From positions 1 to 47,633 of the forward strand of contig ONLG01000008.1 of NCBI GenBank assembly GCA_900318625.1: a DNA stretch of 47,633 nt. The letters are read 5' to 3'. Every line of letters starts with the position of its first letter. Position 1 is the stretch's first letter. A model generated the notes under the pieces. It did not search any database. It was not told where the DNA came from and saw nothing but the letters and a program-made list of their open reading frames with translations. The DNA is from an uncultured Prevotella sp. (GTDB lineage Bacteria; Bacteroidota; Bacteroidia; Bacteroidales; Bacteroidaceae). Below, piece after piece: positions 16,699-25,995 of this stretch. The translations under genes were made by a program, and so were the position numbers.

Positions 16699-17550
16699 TC
16701 ACTCCTGACAGTAGAGAGCCATCAGGTCGTAGGGCAGCCCCTCGGTGCGCGTGCCGGGCTGCAGGTGGAAGTCGACGGCTTCGCCCACGCATACCACCCG
16801 AGCAAGAAAGCCCCGCAGATAGCCCACTAACCAGTCGCGTGGCGAAGGCTCGCCGTGGGCCGGCAGCTGGTCGGCAGCCATGCCGGTGAGGTGCAGCTCG
16901 TCGTTCCGCGCATCCATGCCGAGCAGCTTCCACACGTAGAGCAGGTAGTAGGGCGCATCCTTGATGTTGGGCATCTGGTAGTAGTTGCAGAACTTGAAGC
17001 GGTTTTGCGCGAAGGCAAACACCCACATCCGGTCTTCCACGAAGTGTGCGAAGAGCTGGCGGCGGTGGCTTCCGTGGCAGCGGTGGCGCAGGTGCTGCCA
17101 CACGGGAGCAATCAGAGGCAGGTAGCGCACGTCGCTGAAGTGGTCGTCGACCACCGTCTTCAGGTCTTTGCTCACCGCCGTCACAGCCACTGCTCCGTGC
17201 TCGGCAAGCGGAGTGGCAACCACCGTCGACGATGCCGGAGCATAGTTGCCGAAGGTGTGCTGATAGAGAGTCTCGATGCCTTCGGGCTGATATTCGTCGG
17301 CAGGCACGAGCATGGTGTCGCCGTCGGTGAGCACCAGTGCGCGGTTGTACCCGCTCATCAGCAGCTCGCTCGAAGCGAAGGCCTGCCTGAGGTTGGCAGC
17401 GGCAGAGATGCTCTTGTTCAGCTCGTAAGCCTCGAAGACCATCCTCTGTGCCGACAAGGGGTTGCCTACAGAGAACGACATGCTGCCTCGCGTGATGCGC
17501 AGGGTCAGCTGTAGGCGTATGTCGTTGCGGCTAATGGGTCGTGTTGTCAT
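16699..17550 (-). CDS. DUF3822 family protein
   Basis: This conserved Bacteroidota protein of unknown function has about 283 residues from ATG 17550 (MTTRPISRND). The frame is open to 17574, but that upstream start would lie inside the 20-bp palindrome, so the inner start is preferred. DUF3822 proteins are thought to be distantly actin/Hsp70-like; visible features include LMSGYNRALVLTDGD and YLLYVWKLLGMDARNDEL. It diverges from the RecD-like helicase across a short regulatory region. It is a core gene with composition like its neighbours. Confidence 0.75.
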   Translation of the reverse strand: MTTRPISRNDIRLQLTLRITRGSMSFSVGNPLSAQRMVFEAYELNKSISAAANLRQAFASSELLMSGYNRALVLTDGDTMLVPADEYQPEGIETLYQHTFGNYAPASSTVVATPLAEHGAVAVTAVSKDLKTVVDDHFSDVRYLPLIAPVWQHLRHRCHGSHRRQLFAHFVEDRMWVFAFAQNRFKFCNYYQMPNIKDAPYYLLYVWKLLGMDARNDELHLTGMAADQLPAHGEPSPRDWLVGYLRGFLARVVCVGEAVDFHLQPGTRTEGLPYDLMALYCQE

Positions 17551-17564
17551 GGCTCTTGCTGTTT

Positions 17565-17584
17565 GACATGACACGTGTCATGTC
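17565..17584. promoter_or_regulatory. Perfect 20-bp palindrome between divergent genes
   Basis: The sequence GACATGACACGTGTCATGTC is its own reverse complement over all 20 bases, centred on CACGTG. It lies 15 nt upstream of the DUF3822 ATG and about 40 nt upstream of the core of the recD-like promoter. This position suits a dimeric repressor operator controlling one or both genes. It is not a good terminator because no T-run follows. Confidence 0.5.
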
Positions 17585-17622
17585 CGTGGCATGGGGTAAC
17601 AGTAGCGAAATAGCTCAATCTG

Positions 17623-17654
17623 TTTCGCTTTTTTTCTATAGATTAGTATCTTTG
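17623..17654 (+). promoter_or_regulatory. Promoter of the recD-like gene
   Basis: TATCTTTG at 17647-17654 matches the -7 consensus TAnnTTTG. TTTC at 17623-17626 lies 20 nt upstream as a near match to the -33 TTTG. The start codon (ATG 17690) follows 35 nt downstream. Confidence 0.5.
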
Positions 17655-17689
17655 CAACTGCAAAAATACAAAATGTTTTGCTTACAGCC

Positions 17690-19054
17690 ATGCTTATCGA
17701 CGATTTTATCCATCTTGTCACTGTGCAGCTGGGCCACGTGCCCACGCCCTCACAGCAGCGCGCACTCAGCGTGCTGGGCCGCTTTCTGGGCTGCCGCGAC
17801 GAGCAGGTGGTGATGATAATGCGCGGCTCTGCCGGCACGGGCAAGACCTCCTTGGCGGCTGCCGTGGTGCGCACGATGCTTGCAATCGACCAGAAAGTGG
17901 TGCTCATGGCTCCCACGGGGCGAGCCGCCAAGGTGCTGGCACTGAGCTGCCGCATGACACCGCAGCCCCAGACCTTCACCATACACCGCCGCATCTATCG
18001 CCAGAAGAGCATGGAGGGCGGCTTCAGCCTGAACTACAACAACGCACGCAACGCGCTCTTCATTGTCGATGAGGCTTCGATGGTGAGCAATGACAGCACC
18101 TCGCCCTTGCTCGACAACCTCATCTCGTTTGTCTATGGCGGGCAGAACTGCCGCCTGCTGCTTGTCGGCGATGCCGCACAGCTGCCCCCGGTGGGGCAGA
18201 GCGAGGCACCGGCGCTGTCGCGCATGATGCTCGAAGGCTATGGGCTGAGGGTGTTCGAGGCCGATGTTGACCAGGTGCTGCGCCAGGCCGAAAGCTCGGG
18301 AATACTCTGGAACGCCAACCGCATACGCCTGCGGCAGCCATTGCGGCTTACAGGCTATCCCGACATACACCTTGTGAGCGGTGCCGAGCTTATCGACCAG
18401 CTTGCTTCGAGCTACTCGAAGGTGGGCATCGACGAGACAATGGTGGTCACGCGGTCGAACAAGCGCGCCAACATCTACAACCAAGGCATACGCAATCAGG
18501 TGCTCGACCGCGAGGAAGAGCTATCCTCGGGCGACCTGCTCATGGTCGTGAAGAACAAGTATCTCTCTGCCAAAGACTCTCCGATGGACTTCATCGCCAA
18601 TGGCGACAGAGCCGTGGTGAGGCGCTTGCGCCATGAGCGCGAGCTCTACGGGTTCCGCTTCGTGGATGCGCAGCTGCGCTTTCCCGACTACGACGATGCC
18701 GAGCTCACCGCCACGCTGATGCTCGACACGCTGCACTCCGAGGCTCCCGCGCTCACTGCCGACCAGCAACAGCACCTCTTCGAGGCGGTGATGGACGACT
18801 ACAGCGACCTGCCGCGCAAGGCCGACAGGCTGCAGAAGCTCAAGACCGATACCTACTACAATGCCCTGCAGGTGAAGTTTGCCTATGCCGTGACCTGCCA
18901 CAAGGCCCAGGGAGGGCAGTGGGCACACGTATATATAGACCAGGGATATATGCCGCCGCAAGCCAAGGACGATGATTACTACCACTGGCTCTATACCGCC
19001 TTTACGCGCGCCACGGAGCATTTGTTTCTCGTAAACTGGAATACCGATGACTGA
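17690..19054 (+). CDS. RecD-like ATP-dependent DNA helicase (superfamily 1)
   Basis: The 454-residue protein is a superfamily 1 5'-3' helicase of the short RecD/AAA_30 type. It has a Walker A RGSAGTGKTSLA near residue 45, motif Ia with APTGRAAKVLA, Walker B FIVDEASMVS, motif III LLLVGDAAQLPPVG, and the C-terminal UvrD-like TCHKAQGGQW with TAFTRATEHLFLV. It lacks the RecBCD-type N-terminal domains, which is normal for this small family. The frame's earlier start at 17678 is TTG, so ATG 17690 is preferred. Its end overlaps the next gene by 8 nt, and a likely promoter is just upstream. Confidence 0.88.
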   Translation: MLIDDFIHLVTVQLGHVPTPSQQRALSVLGRFLGCRDEQVVMIMRGSAGTGKTSLAAAVVRTMLAIDQKVVLMAPTGRAAKVLALSCRMTPQPQTFTIHRRIYRQKSMEGGFSLNYNNARNALFIVDEASMVSNDSTSPLLDNLISFVYGGQNCRLLLVGDAAQLPPVGQSEAPALSRMMLEGYGLRVFEADVDQVLRQAESSGILWNANRIRLRQPLRLTGYPDIHLVSGAELIDQLASSYSKVGIDETMVVTRSNKRANIYNQGIRNQVLDREEELSSGDLLMVVKNKYLSAKDSPMDFIANGDRAVVRRLRHERELYGFRFVDAQLRFPDYDDAELTATLMLDTLHSEAPALTADQQQHLFEAVMDDYSDLPRKADRLQKLKTDTYYNALQVKFAYAVTCHKAQGGQWAHVYIDQGYMPPQAKDDDYYHWLYTAFTRATEHLFLVNWNTDD

Positions 19055-19628
19055 CAACCCACACGACTTCGCACTCTATCTGAACGATAACCTCTCGGAA
19101 GTGGACCTCGACGAGGCACTGGCTGCCCTTTCGCCTCAGCGCAGGGAGCAGGCCATGAAGTTCAAGCGCCCGCAGGGCAGGCTGCTCTCGGCTGTGGCCT
19201 ACGGCCTCCTGTGCCGGGGACTGAGGGAGCGGTATGCCGTCAGCGAGCTGCCGGAGCTGGGATATGCCGAGGGAGGCAAGCCTTTCATCGTGGGCCACGA
19301 GCATATCCACTTCAACATGAGCCACTGTCGGCAGGCCGCAGTGTGCGTGCTGAGCGACGAGGAGATAGGAGTGGACATCGAGGAGATACGCCGCTTCAAG
19401 CCGTCGCTCGTCGACTACACCATGAACGATGCCCAGCGGCAGATGATTGCTGCGGCTGAGCATCCCGAAGTGGAGTTCATAAGGTTGTGGACCATGAAGG
19501 AAGCCCTGCTCAAGCTCACCGGTCTGGGGCTGCGCACCGACCTGAAGACGCTCGACCTGAGCGGCTATCGCTTCACTACACGTGTGGAAACACAGAAGGG
19601 CTACGTCTGCACGGTGTGCCAGAAGTAG
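19047..19628 (+). CDS. 4'-phosphopantetheinyl transferase (Sfp type)
   Basis: This 193-residue enzyme transfers 4'-phosphopantetheine from coenzyme A to a serine on acyl or peptidyl carrier proteins. The family signatures are clear: HFNMSHCRQAAV, then IGVDIEEIRRF (Mg-binding Asp and Glu), then RLWTMKEALLKLTGLGL (the WxxKEA motif). The length fits the Sfp/EntD-like class. Translation starts inside the last codons of the helicase gene (8-nt overlap), so the two are co-expressed. The carrier protein served cannot be told from the context. Confidence 0.9.
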   Translation: MTDNPHDFALYLNDNLSEVDLDEALAALSPQRREQAMKFKRPQGRLLSAVAYGLLCRGLRERYAVSELPELGYAEGGKPFIVGHEHIHFNMSHCRQAAVCVLSDEEIGVDIEEIRRFKPSLVDYTMNDAQRQMIAAAEHPEVEFIRLWTMKEALLKLTGLGLRTDLKTLDLSGYRFTTRVETQKGYVCTVCQK

Positions 19629-19650
19629 CCCTTCTCCCTGTCAGCCGGCT

Positions 19651-22272
19651 CTATCGTGTGGCCAGCTCTATAACTTTCTCTACGGCAGCATGGAGTCCGT
19701 CGACATCCTTTCCGCCTGCGCTGGCGAAGTGGGGCTGTCCTCCGCCGCCACCCTTTATCAGCTTGGCAGCCTCGCGAACCATCTGGCCGGCATTGAGTCC
19801 GTGCTCCTTCACCATGTCGTCGCTGAGCATCACGTTGAGCAGAGGCTTGTCGTCGTAGTTGGTTCCTATGACGCAGAGCAGTCGCTCAGGTATCTGTTCG
19901 CGCACCATGAACACCAAGTCCTTGGCTTCAGCGGCGTCGAAATTCATCACAGCCTCTACTATGCGTATGCCGTTCTTCTCGTAGGCACCTTCGACAAGCA
20001 CCTTGCAGGTGCGTCTCAGGGTCTGAGCGCGGAACTGCTCAACCTCCTTCTTCAAACTGTCGTGCTCGTCGATGTACTTCTCAATCGCGGCAGTCAGGTC
20101 CTTGGCGTTGTTGAACATCGACTCCAGCCTGCGCAGAGTGTCCTGCATATAGTATATCACCTCCTCGCACAGGCTGCCTGTCCTGGCCTCGATGCGGCGT
20201 ATGCCGGCAGCCACGCTGGCCTCGCTGGCAATCTTGAAAATACCGATGCGTCCTGTCGAAGAGGCGTGGATGCCACCGCAGAACTCGCACGACGGGCCGA
20301 AGCGCACCACGCGCACCTTGTCGCCGTACTTCTCGCCGAACAGCGCGATGGCTCCCAGCTCCTTGGCTTCTTCGATGGGAGTGTCGCGGAACTCCTCGAG
20401 CTTGAAGTCCTGGCGTATCATCGAGTTCACTATACGCTCCACCTGGCGCAGCTCTTCGTCTGTTACCTTCTGGTAATGCGAGAAGTCGAAGCGCAGGCTT
20501 TCGGGGCTTACGTATGAGCCTTTCTGCTCTACGTGGTCGCCGAGCACCTGTTTGAGCGCATAGTCGAGCAGGTGGGTGGCCGTGTGGTTGGCTGCGCTCA
20601 TGTCGCGCTTGTCGGTATCCACGCACGCCATGAAGTCGGCACCGAGGTTCTCGGGCAGCTTCTTCGTGATGTGGATGCTCTGGTTGTTCTCGCGCTTGGT
20701 GTCGATGATGTCTACCGTTTCGTCCTCGCTCACGAGCACACCCTTGTCTCCTACCTGTCCTCCCATTTCTCCGTAGAAGGGCGTGTAGTCGAGAATGAGC
20801 TCGTAGAAGGTTGACTTCTTCTGCGTCACCTTGCGGTAGCGCAGTATGTGGCACTCGTATTCAGTGTAGTCGTAGCCCACGAACTGCTGTTCGCCTTCGC
20901 GCAAAACCTCCCAGTCGCCGTTCTCCACGGCGGCGGCGTTGCGTGCGCGCTGCTTCTGTTTCTGCATCTCTTCCTCGAACTGTTTGCTGTCTACGGTGAA
21001 CCCGTTTTCGCGGCAGATGAGTTCGGTGAGGTCCAGAGGGAAGCCGTATGTGTCGAAAAGTCGGAAGGCAGCCTTGCCGTCGAGCTGTGTGAGCTGGTGC
21101 GCCTTGAGCTCGTCCATGGCTCCGTTGAGCAGGTTGATGCCGCGTTCGAGCGTGCGCAGGAACGAGTCTTCCTCTTCCTTCATCACGCGCGAGATAAGCT
21201 CCTGCTGTGCTTTCAGTTCGGGGAAAGCGTCGCCCATCTCGTAGACCAGTGTGGGAAGCAGTCGATAGAGGAAGGCTTCCTTCTGGCCGAGGAAGGTGTA
21301 GGCGTAGCGCACTGCGCGGCGCAGTATGCGGCGGATTACGTATCCTGCCTTGGCGTTGCCGGGCAGCTGTCCGTCGGCAATGGAGAAAGCCACTGCACGC
21401 AGGTGGTCGGCGCAGACGCGCATGGCCACGTCGGTGTTCTCGTCATGGCCGTATTTCAAGCCCGAGATGCGCTCCTCTTCGTGTATGATGGGCTGGAAGA
21501 TGTCGGTGTCGTAGTTGGAGTGCTTGCCCTGCATGGCGCGCACGAGGCGCTCGAAGCCCATGCCGGTGTCGATGACGTTCATCGGCAGCTTCTCGAGCGA
21601 GCCGTCGGCCTTGCGCTGATACTGCATGAACACCAGGTTCCATATCTCAATCACCTGGGGATCGTCCTTGTTCACCAGCTCGCGACCGGGCACGGCAGCT
21701 TTCTGTTCGGTTGTGCGCGAGTCGAGGTGTATCTCCGAGCAGGGGCCGCAGGGACCCGTGTCGCCCATCTCCCAGAAGTTGTCGTGCTTGTTGCCGTTGA
21801 TGATGTGGTCCTCGGGAACGTGCTTGGCCCAGTACTGTGCGGCCTCGTCGTCGCGCTCGAGACCCTCTTCCTTGCTGCCCTCGAACACGGTGACGTAGAG
21901 GTCTTTGGGGTCGAGGTGCAGCACGTCGACAAGATATTCCCATGCCATGTCGATGGCACCCTCCTTGAAGTAGTCGCCAAACGACCAGTTGCCGAGCATC
22001 TCGAACATGGTGTGGTGGTAGGTGTCGTGGCCCACTTCCTCAAGGTCGTTGTGCTTGCCGCTCACGCGGAGGCACTTCTGAGTGTCGGCGCGGCGGCGCG
22101 GTTCGGGCTGCTTGGTGCCCAGGATAATGTCTTTCCACTGGTTCATGCCTGCGTTGGTGAACATCAGTGTGGGGTCGTCCTTGATTACCATCGGTGCCGA
22201 CGGTACGATGACGTGCGACTTCGAGGCGAAAAACTCCTTGAAAGAGTCGCGGATTTCTTTTGCGGTCATCAT
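19651..22272 (-). CDS. alaS: Alanyl-tRNA synthetase
   Basis: Alanyl-tRNA synthetase charges tRNA(Ala) and edits mischarged Ser and Gly. About 873 residues matches the family. The class II catalytic domain opens with [18 protein letters not shown] and includes [13 protein letters not shown] and the [10 protein letters not shown] loop. The editing domain has [16 protein letters not shown] and the zinc-site motif [11 protein letters not shown]. The C-terminal DHHA1-like region ends with [14 protein letters not shown]. The frame is open to 22338, but that region lies in the promoter spacer, so ATG 22272 (or 22269, tandem ATGs) is the start. Confidence 0.97.
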   Translation of the reverse strand: MMTAKEIRDSFKEFFASKSHVIVPSAPMVIKDDPTLMFTNAGMNQWKDIILGTKQPEPRRRADTQKCLRVSGKHNDLEEVGHDTYHHTMFEMLGNWSFGDYFKEGAIDMAWEYLVDVLHLDPKDLYVTVFEGSKEEGLERDDEAAQYWAKHVPEDHIINGNKHDNFWEMGDTGPCGPCSEIHLDSRTTEQKAAVPGRELVNKDDPQVIEIWNLVFMQYQRKADGSLEKLPMNVIDTGMGFERLVRAMQGKHSNYDTDIFQPIIHEEERISGLKYGHDENTDVAMRVCADHLRAVAFSIADGQLPGNAKAGYVIRRILRRAVRYAYTFLGQKEAFLYRLLPTLVYEMGDAFPELKAQQELISRVMKEEEDSFLRTLERGINLLNGAMDELKAHQLTQLDGKAAFRLFDTYGFPLDLTELICRENGFTVDSKQFEEEMQKQKQRARNAAAVENGDWEVLREGEQQFVGYDYTEYECHILRYRKVTQKKSTFYELILDYTPFYGEMGGQVGDKGVLVSEDETVDIIDTKRENNQSIHITKKLPENLGADFMACVDTDKRDMSAANHTATHLLDYALKQVLGDHVEQKGSYVSPESLRFDFSHYQKVTDEELRQVERIVNSMIRQDFKLEEFRDTPIEEAKELGAIALFGEKYGDKVRVVRFGPSCEFCGGIHASSTGRIGIFKIASEASVAAGIRRIEARTGSLCEEVIYYMQDTLRRLESMFNNAKDLTAAIEKYIDEHDSLKKEVEQFRAQTLRRTCKVLVEGAYEKNGIRIVEAVMNFDAAEAKDLVFMVREQIPERLLCVIGTNYDDKPLLNVMLSDDMVKEHGLNAGQMVREAAKLIKGGGGGQPHFASAGGKDVDGLHAAVEKVIELATR

Positions 22273-22318
22273 AGTGCTTATCTGTTTTTTATCTGTGCGA
22301 AATACTCCAAAAGTTTTG

Positions 22319-22350
22319 CAAAGGTACGTAGTTTTCACTACTTTTGCAAA
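22319..22350 (-). promoter_or_regulatory. alaS promoter
   Basis: On the minus strand, TTTG (22347-22350), a 20-nt spacer and TACCTTTG (22319-22326) match the Bacteroidota promoter consensus exactly. The alaS start codon lies 46 nt downstream. Confidence 0.75.
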
Positions 22351-22432
22351 AAAATAAGGCTGCTACAGCAGAAAACAACTCTTTTTCTGCCCCGGAGCGG
22401 TCTTTTGTGTCACTCTTTTTACTTGATGTATC

Positions 22433-22780
22433 ATGCCCTTGAAGACCGAAAAACCCGGAAAATTGTACTACTCCATTAAGGAAGTGGCTCAGATGTTGGA
22501 TGTCAGTGAGAGTCTGCTGAGGTATTGGGAGACGGAGTTTCCGCACCTGAAACCGAAGACCACGGGCAACCGAGTGAGGCAATACACGCCGAAGGACATC
22601 GAGCAAATCAAGGTGGTGTATAATCTTGTGAAGGTTCGCGGCCACAAGTTGTCTGCTGCGCGCAAGATGCTCAACATGAACCGAGCGGGCGTGGACCGCT
22701 CGGCTGAGATACAGAACACGCTTATCGCCGTGCGCGACGAGCTCAAGGAGCTGAAGAAGCAGGTGGATATGCTGGTGTGA
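22433..22780 (+). CDS. MerR-family transcriptional regulator
   Basis: This 115-residue protein is a short MerR-type DNA-binding protein. The winged helix-turn-helix is in YYSIKEVAQMLDVSESLLRY and YWETEFPHLKPK, followed by RQYTPKDIEQIKVV and a helical region to VDMLV that is probably a dimerising coiled coil. There is no ligand-binding domain or cysteine sensor. This compact form is common and conserved in Bacteroidota, and its regulon is unknown. It is divergent from alaS. Confidence 0.88.
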   Translation: MPLKTEKPGKLYYSIKEVAQMLDVSESLLRYWETEFPHLKPKTTGNRVRQYTPKDIEQIKVVYNLVKVRGHKLSAARKMLNMNRAGVDRSAEIQNTLIAVRDELKELKKQVDMLV

Positions 22781-23527
22781 TGGGCTGTCGGATGCCTGCC
22801 TTCTCGTGTGCATGGCAAATGCGGACGATGGCTGATGTAAAGAAAAAGTGCCGATTTTCGCAATCGGCGCAGTTGCTCTTCCAGGAGCGGAAGGGGCTTC
22901 CAGGGGCATCGAAGATGCTCTTTTTTTTCCCGTTTTTGTATGCTTTAGATGCAGGAAACAGCTGTCCGGCATCGTTGTTTTTCCCAAAACGGCTGCTGTT
23001 TGTTGTAGTCGGTGGGTTTTCTGCGGTGCCTGTGCCGTGGCTGTCTGGCTGTCGTGGCAGTGTGGACGGTTTTCTGCGGCATTGTGACCGCATGGCGACA
23101 GCTGTCGGCTAACCGCCTTGTGGTGAGGCGGATAGGTGCCTGCGGAGCTTTACGGACGGCTCCGTAAACTTTCTCCGGCGGCCTTGGAGAAGTGCTCCGG
23201 GATAGTTGGAGAGGTGCTCCGGGATAGCTGTAACGATGCTCCGGGGCTGTTGGAGAAACCTTACGGGCAGCTGTGGAAAGTGTTGCCGCAGCCGTGCCGC
23301 TCCCTGCTGGGGCTTGCAGGAGGCACATTCAGCCCGTTATAGACGAAAAATACCCGCATATTCGCAGGCAGATAGGTTGCTGCCGACAAATACGCGAGTA
23401 TTCGGAGGGTTAATGTAAGAATGTTTCGCAAATTCCAAAAACATGGAACCAAGGCTGTCGTTGGTGGCCTGAGGCCGCAGCGTGCGACCGTTCGTCGGGC
23501 ATGGCCGGAGGGTTGCCGTCGGCAGTG
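22781..23527. other. Long intergenic region without a convincing gene
   Basis: No reading frame here has family motifs. The frames present on both strands are rich in Arg, Cys, Ser and Pro and conflict with each other. The left part holds T-rich runs (TCTTTTTTTTCCCG at 22918-22931) that could terminate the merR transcript. The centre holds the 22-bp repeat array listed separately. The right part (23341-23420) contains two similar words, CGCATATTCG and CGAGTATTCG. Confidence 0.5.
23144..23324. repeat. Degenerate 22-bp tandem repeat array, copy A
   Basis: TTGGAG words recur in strict 22-nt register at 23184, 23206 and 23250, with a diverged unit at 23228. The best units read TTGGAGAAGTGCTCCGGG followed by ATAG. 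More diverged units extend on both sides, including a perfect small hairpin TTTACGGA-CGGC-TCCGTAAA at 23150-23169. A similar array, also with a 22-nt period, is found at 45781-45932. Since 22 is not a multiple of three, the array is not coding. Confidence 0.65.
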
Positions 23528-25894
23528 TCAGAGTATCTGCGACACTTCCTGCAAGTCCTTGATTTTCTTGAGCTGGTCAATCACGTGCTGCACCTGTTTG
23601 CGGTCGTGTACCTTCACGTCCACCGTGCCGTCGAAGATGCCGTTCTCGCTCGAGATGGTTATGTGGTGGATGTTCAGGCTGAGGTGTCCCGAGAGCACTT
23701 CCGATACGTCGAGCAGCATACCCTTGCGGTCGATGCCGCGCAGACGGATGGTTGCGTCGAAGAACAGCTGGTCGTGCATGTTCCACTGCGCGTCGAGTAT
23801 GCGGTTGCCGAACGAGGTCTTGAGCTTGGCGGCCACCGGGCAGGTGCGGTTGTGTATCTCGATGTGCTTCTTGTTGTCGATGTATCCCAGCGTGTCGTCG
23901 CCCGGAATGGGGTGGCAGCACTTGGGGAAGACATACTGGCTGATGTTGTCTTCGGATATGTAGACGGGCTTTTTCTTGTTGAAGTCGTCGCCCACGACAT
24001 AGAGTCCCGAGGTCTGGGGCATGGGCTTGTCGGGCGTGTTGCCGCTTCGGAGGAACGGCACGTAGCGGCGCCAACCGCCCGAAGAGGAGCTGGTCTTCTT
24101 CTTGAGCACCTGCTCTATGTCCTTGTCGCCCAGCTCGATGGTCTTCTTTCCCAAGGCCAGATACAGGTCTTCGTGCTTCTTCTTGTCGTGAATCTCGCAG
24201 AGCTTGTCGAGCACCGACATCGATGCTTCTATGTCGTTGGCTTTCAGCCACTCGCTGAGCACCTGCTCGCCCTGCTTCTGCAGCTCGCGGTTGTCGCGTC
24301 GGAGGATGGCCTGTATCTTGGTTATAGCCTTGGCTGTGGTGGCGAATTGCAGCCACGACTCGCTTACGTGCTGTGAGTTAGAGGTGAGAATCTCCACCTG
24401 GTCGCCGCTGTTGAGGCGGTGACTGATGGGCACGAGCTTGTGGTTTACCTTGGCTCCGATGCAGTGGCTGCCCAGGAAGGTGTGGATGTTGAAGGCAAAG
24501 TCGAGTGCCGTGGAGTCCACCGGCATGGTCTTTATCTCGCCCTTTGGTGTGAAGACGATTATCTCCGAGCTGAAGAGGTTGAGCTTTATGGAGTCGAGGA
24601 AGTCCATGGCATCGGGCTGTGGGTCGTCGAGTATCTCCTGTATGGTGCGCAGCCAGTCCTCGAGCTCGGTTTCTTCCTCGCTCAGCACGATGGTGTCGTT
24701 GTTGTTGCCGTTGTCCTTGTATTTCCAGTGGGCGGCAAATCCCTGCTCGGCAATCTCGTCCATGCGCTCCGAACGTATCTGCACCTCGACCCACTGGCCC
24801 GTCTTCGACATGAGCGTGACGTGCAGAGCCATGTAGCCGTTGGCCTTGGGCTTCGTCACCCAGTCGCGGAAGCGGTCGGGGTGGCTGGTGTAGAGCTTGC
24901 AGAGAGCAACGTAGATGTCGAAGCAGTCGCTGGCTTCGCGTTCCGGCGAGCTTGGCTCGAAGATGATGCGGACGGCCAGGATGTCGTAGATTTCGTCGAA
25001 AGTGAGGTTCTTCGACTTCATTTTCGACCAGATGGAGTAGGGGCTTTTGATCCTCGCCTTTATCTCGTAGCGCAGTCCTTTCTTGTCGAGTATCTGGCGT
25101 ATGGGCTGCGTGAAGTTGTTGAAGAGGGTCTCGCGCTGCGCCTTTGTCTTTGCGAGCTTGCGCTGGATGAAGTCGTAGGTGTCGGGATATTCGAACTTGA
25201 AGCTCAGGTCTTCGAGCTCGTTCTTGATCTTGTTCAGGCCGAGGCGGTTGGCTATCGGGGCGTAGATGTAGAGCGTTTCGCCTGCAATCTTCATCTTCTT
25301 GTTGTTGGGCTGCGATGCCAGCGTGCGCATATTGTGGAGCCGGTCGCATATCTTGATGAGGATTACGCGTATGTCGTCGTTCATCGTCAGCAGCAGCTTC
25401 TTGAAGTTTTCGGCCTGCGCCGACGAGTGTTCGCCGAAGATGCCGCCGCTGATCTTGGTCAGTCCGTCGACTATCTGGGCTATCTTCTTGCCAAAGAGGT
25501 TTTCTATGTCCTCTGTGGTGTAGTCGGTGTCTTCCACTACATCATGCAACAGGGCGGAGCAGATGCTCGTTGAGCCCAGTCCTATCTCCTCGGCTGCGAT
25601 GCGCGCCACGGCTATGGGGTGCATGATATATGGCTCGCCCGACAGTCGTTGCACGCCGCGGTGGGCTTGCCGGGCAAAGTTGAACGCCTTGGTGATGATG
25701 TCTACCTTCTTGCGATGGCGCGAAGCAAGGTATATCTGGAGCAGTTCGTCGAAGGCTTTGTCTACTTCTGCTTCCCAGTCTACGCCCTGGGGCGCAGGCT
25801 GAACGGCATCTGTCGGGTCGGCAGCTGATGCTGTCTGCGGGATGGAAAGGTCGGATTGTTTCGGTGCTTTCTCTTTCTTACTGTTGTCGTTCAT
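23528..25894 (-). CDS. Bifunctional (p)ppGpp synthetase/hydrolase (RelA/SpoT family)
   Basis: This enzyme makes and degrades the alarmone (p)ppGpp of the stringent response. It has 788 residues in the usual domain order. The HD hydrolase (about 75-230) has an intact ALLHDVVEDT motif and IRVILIKICDRLHNMRTLA. The synthetase domain (about 290-410) has KSPYSIWSKMKSK, VRIIFEP and NGYMALHV. A TGS domain (about 460-525) has FTPKGEIKTMPVDSTALDFAF. A C-terminal ACT domain has RGIDRKGMLLDVSEVLS. Intact HD residues argue that hydrolase activity is retained. It is the last gene of the parAB-DUF5683-mltD run but is separated by a terminator hairpin, and it has an unusually strong ribosome-binding site. 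Confidence 0.95.
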   Translation of the reverse strand: MNDNSKKEKAPKQSDLSIPQTASAADPTDAVQPAPQGVDWEAEVDKAFDELLQIYLASRHRKKVDIITKAFNFARQAHRGVQRLSGEPYIMHPIAVARIAAEEIGLGSTSICSALLHDVVEDTDYTTEDIENLFGKKIAQIVDGLTKISGGIFGEHSSAQAENFKKLLLTMNDDIRVILIKICDRLHNMRTLASQPNNKKMKIAGETLYIYAPIANRLGLNKIKNELEDLSFKFEYPDTYDFIQRKLAKTKAQRETLFNNFTQPIRQILDKKGLRYEIKARIKSPYSIWSKMKSKNLTFDEIYDILAVRIIFEPSSPEREASDCFDIYVALCKLYTSHPDRFRDWVTKPKANGYMALHVTLMSKTGQWVEVQIRSERMDEIAEQGFAAHWKYKDNGNNNDTIVLSEEETELEDWLRTIQEILDDPQPDAMDFLDSIKLNLFSSEIIVFTPKGEIKTMPVDSTALDFAFNIHTFLGSHCIGAKVNHKLVPISHRLNSGDQVEILTSNSQHVSESWLQFATTAKAITKIQAILRRDNRELQKQGEQVLSEWLKANDIEASMSVLDKLCEIHDKKKHEDLYLALGKKTIELGDKDIEQVLKKKTSSSSGGWRRYVPFLRSGNTPDKPMPQTSGLYVVGDDFNKKKPVYISEDNISQYVFPKCCHPIPGDDTLGYIDNKKHIEIHNRTCPVAAKLKTSFGNRILDAQWNMHDQLFFDATIRLRGIDRKGMLLDVSEVLSGHLSLNIHHITISSENGIFDGTVDVKVHDRKQVQHVIDQLKKIKDLQEVSQIL

Positions 25895-25900
25895 AAGAGT

Positions 25901-25908
25901 TCCTCCTT
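25901..25908 (-). promoter_or_regulatory. Strong Shine-Dalgarno site of the RelA/SpoT gene
   Basis: The minus strand reads AAGGAGGA, 6 nt before ATG 25894. Bacteroidota genes generally lack such Shine-Dalgarno sequences, so this one stands out and fixes the start codon. Confidence 0.6.
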
Positions 25909-25963
25909 GAGAAAGTGTGTTTGGGGGTGTTGTTGTGTTGCTTATATATATAAATAAGGTGTT

Positions 25964-25989
25964 GGGGGCAACGCCTCAGGGTTGCCCCC
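25964..25989 (-). terminator. Hairpin terminator after the lytic transglycosylase gene
   Basis: A perfect 9-bp stem (GGGGGCAAC and GTTGCCCCC) with an 8-nt loop lies just past the mltD-like stop. On the minus strand an AT-rich run (TTATTTATATATATAAG) follows closely. It should end or attenuate the parAB-mltD transcript before the RelA/SpoT gene. Confidence 0.65.
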
Positions 25990-25995
25990 GCAGTG

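Noticed and set aside
20848-22479. A 543-residue open frame on the plus strand opposite alaS
   Set aside because: It is the antisense reading of a GC-rich, well-identified gene and lacks any family motif.
23144-23324. CRISPR array
   Set aside because: Units are adjacent and degenerate, with no constant repeat alternating with unique spacers and no cas genes in the window.
22777-23418. Small frames in the gap between the merR-type gene and RelA/SpoT
   Set aside because: Several overlapping frames on both strands, rich in Cys/Arg/Trp, cross a 22-bp repeat and carry no known domain.
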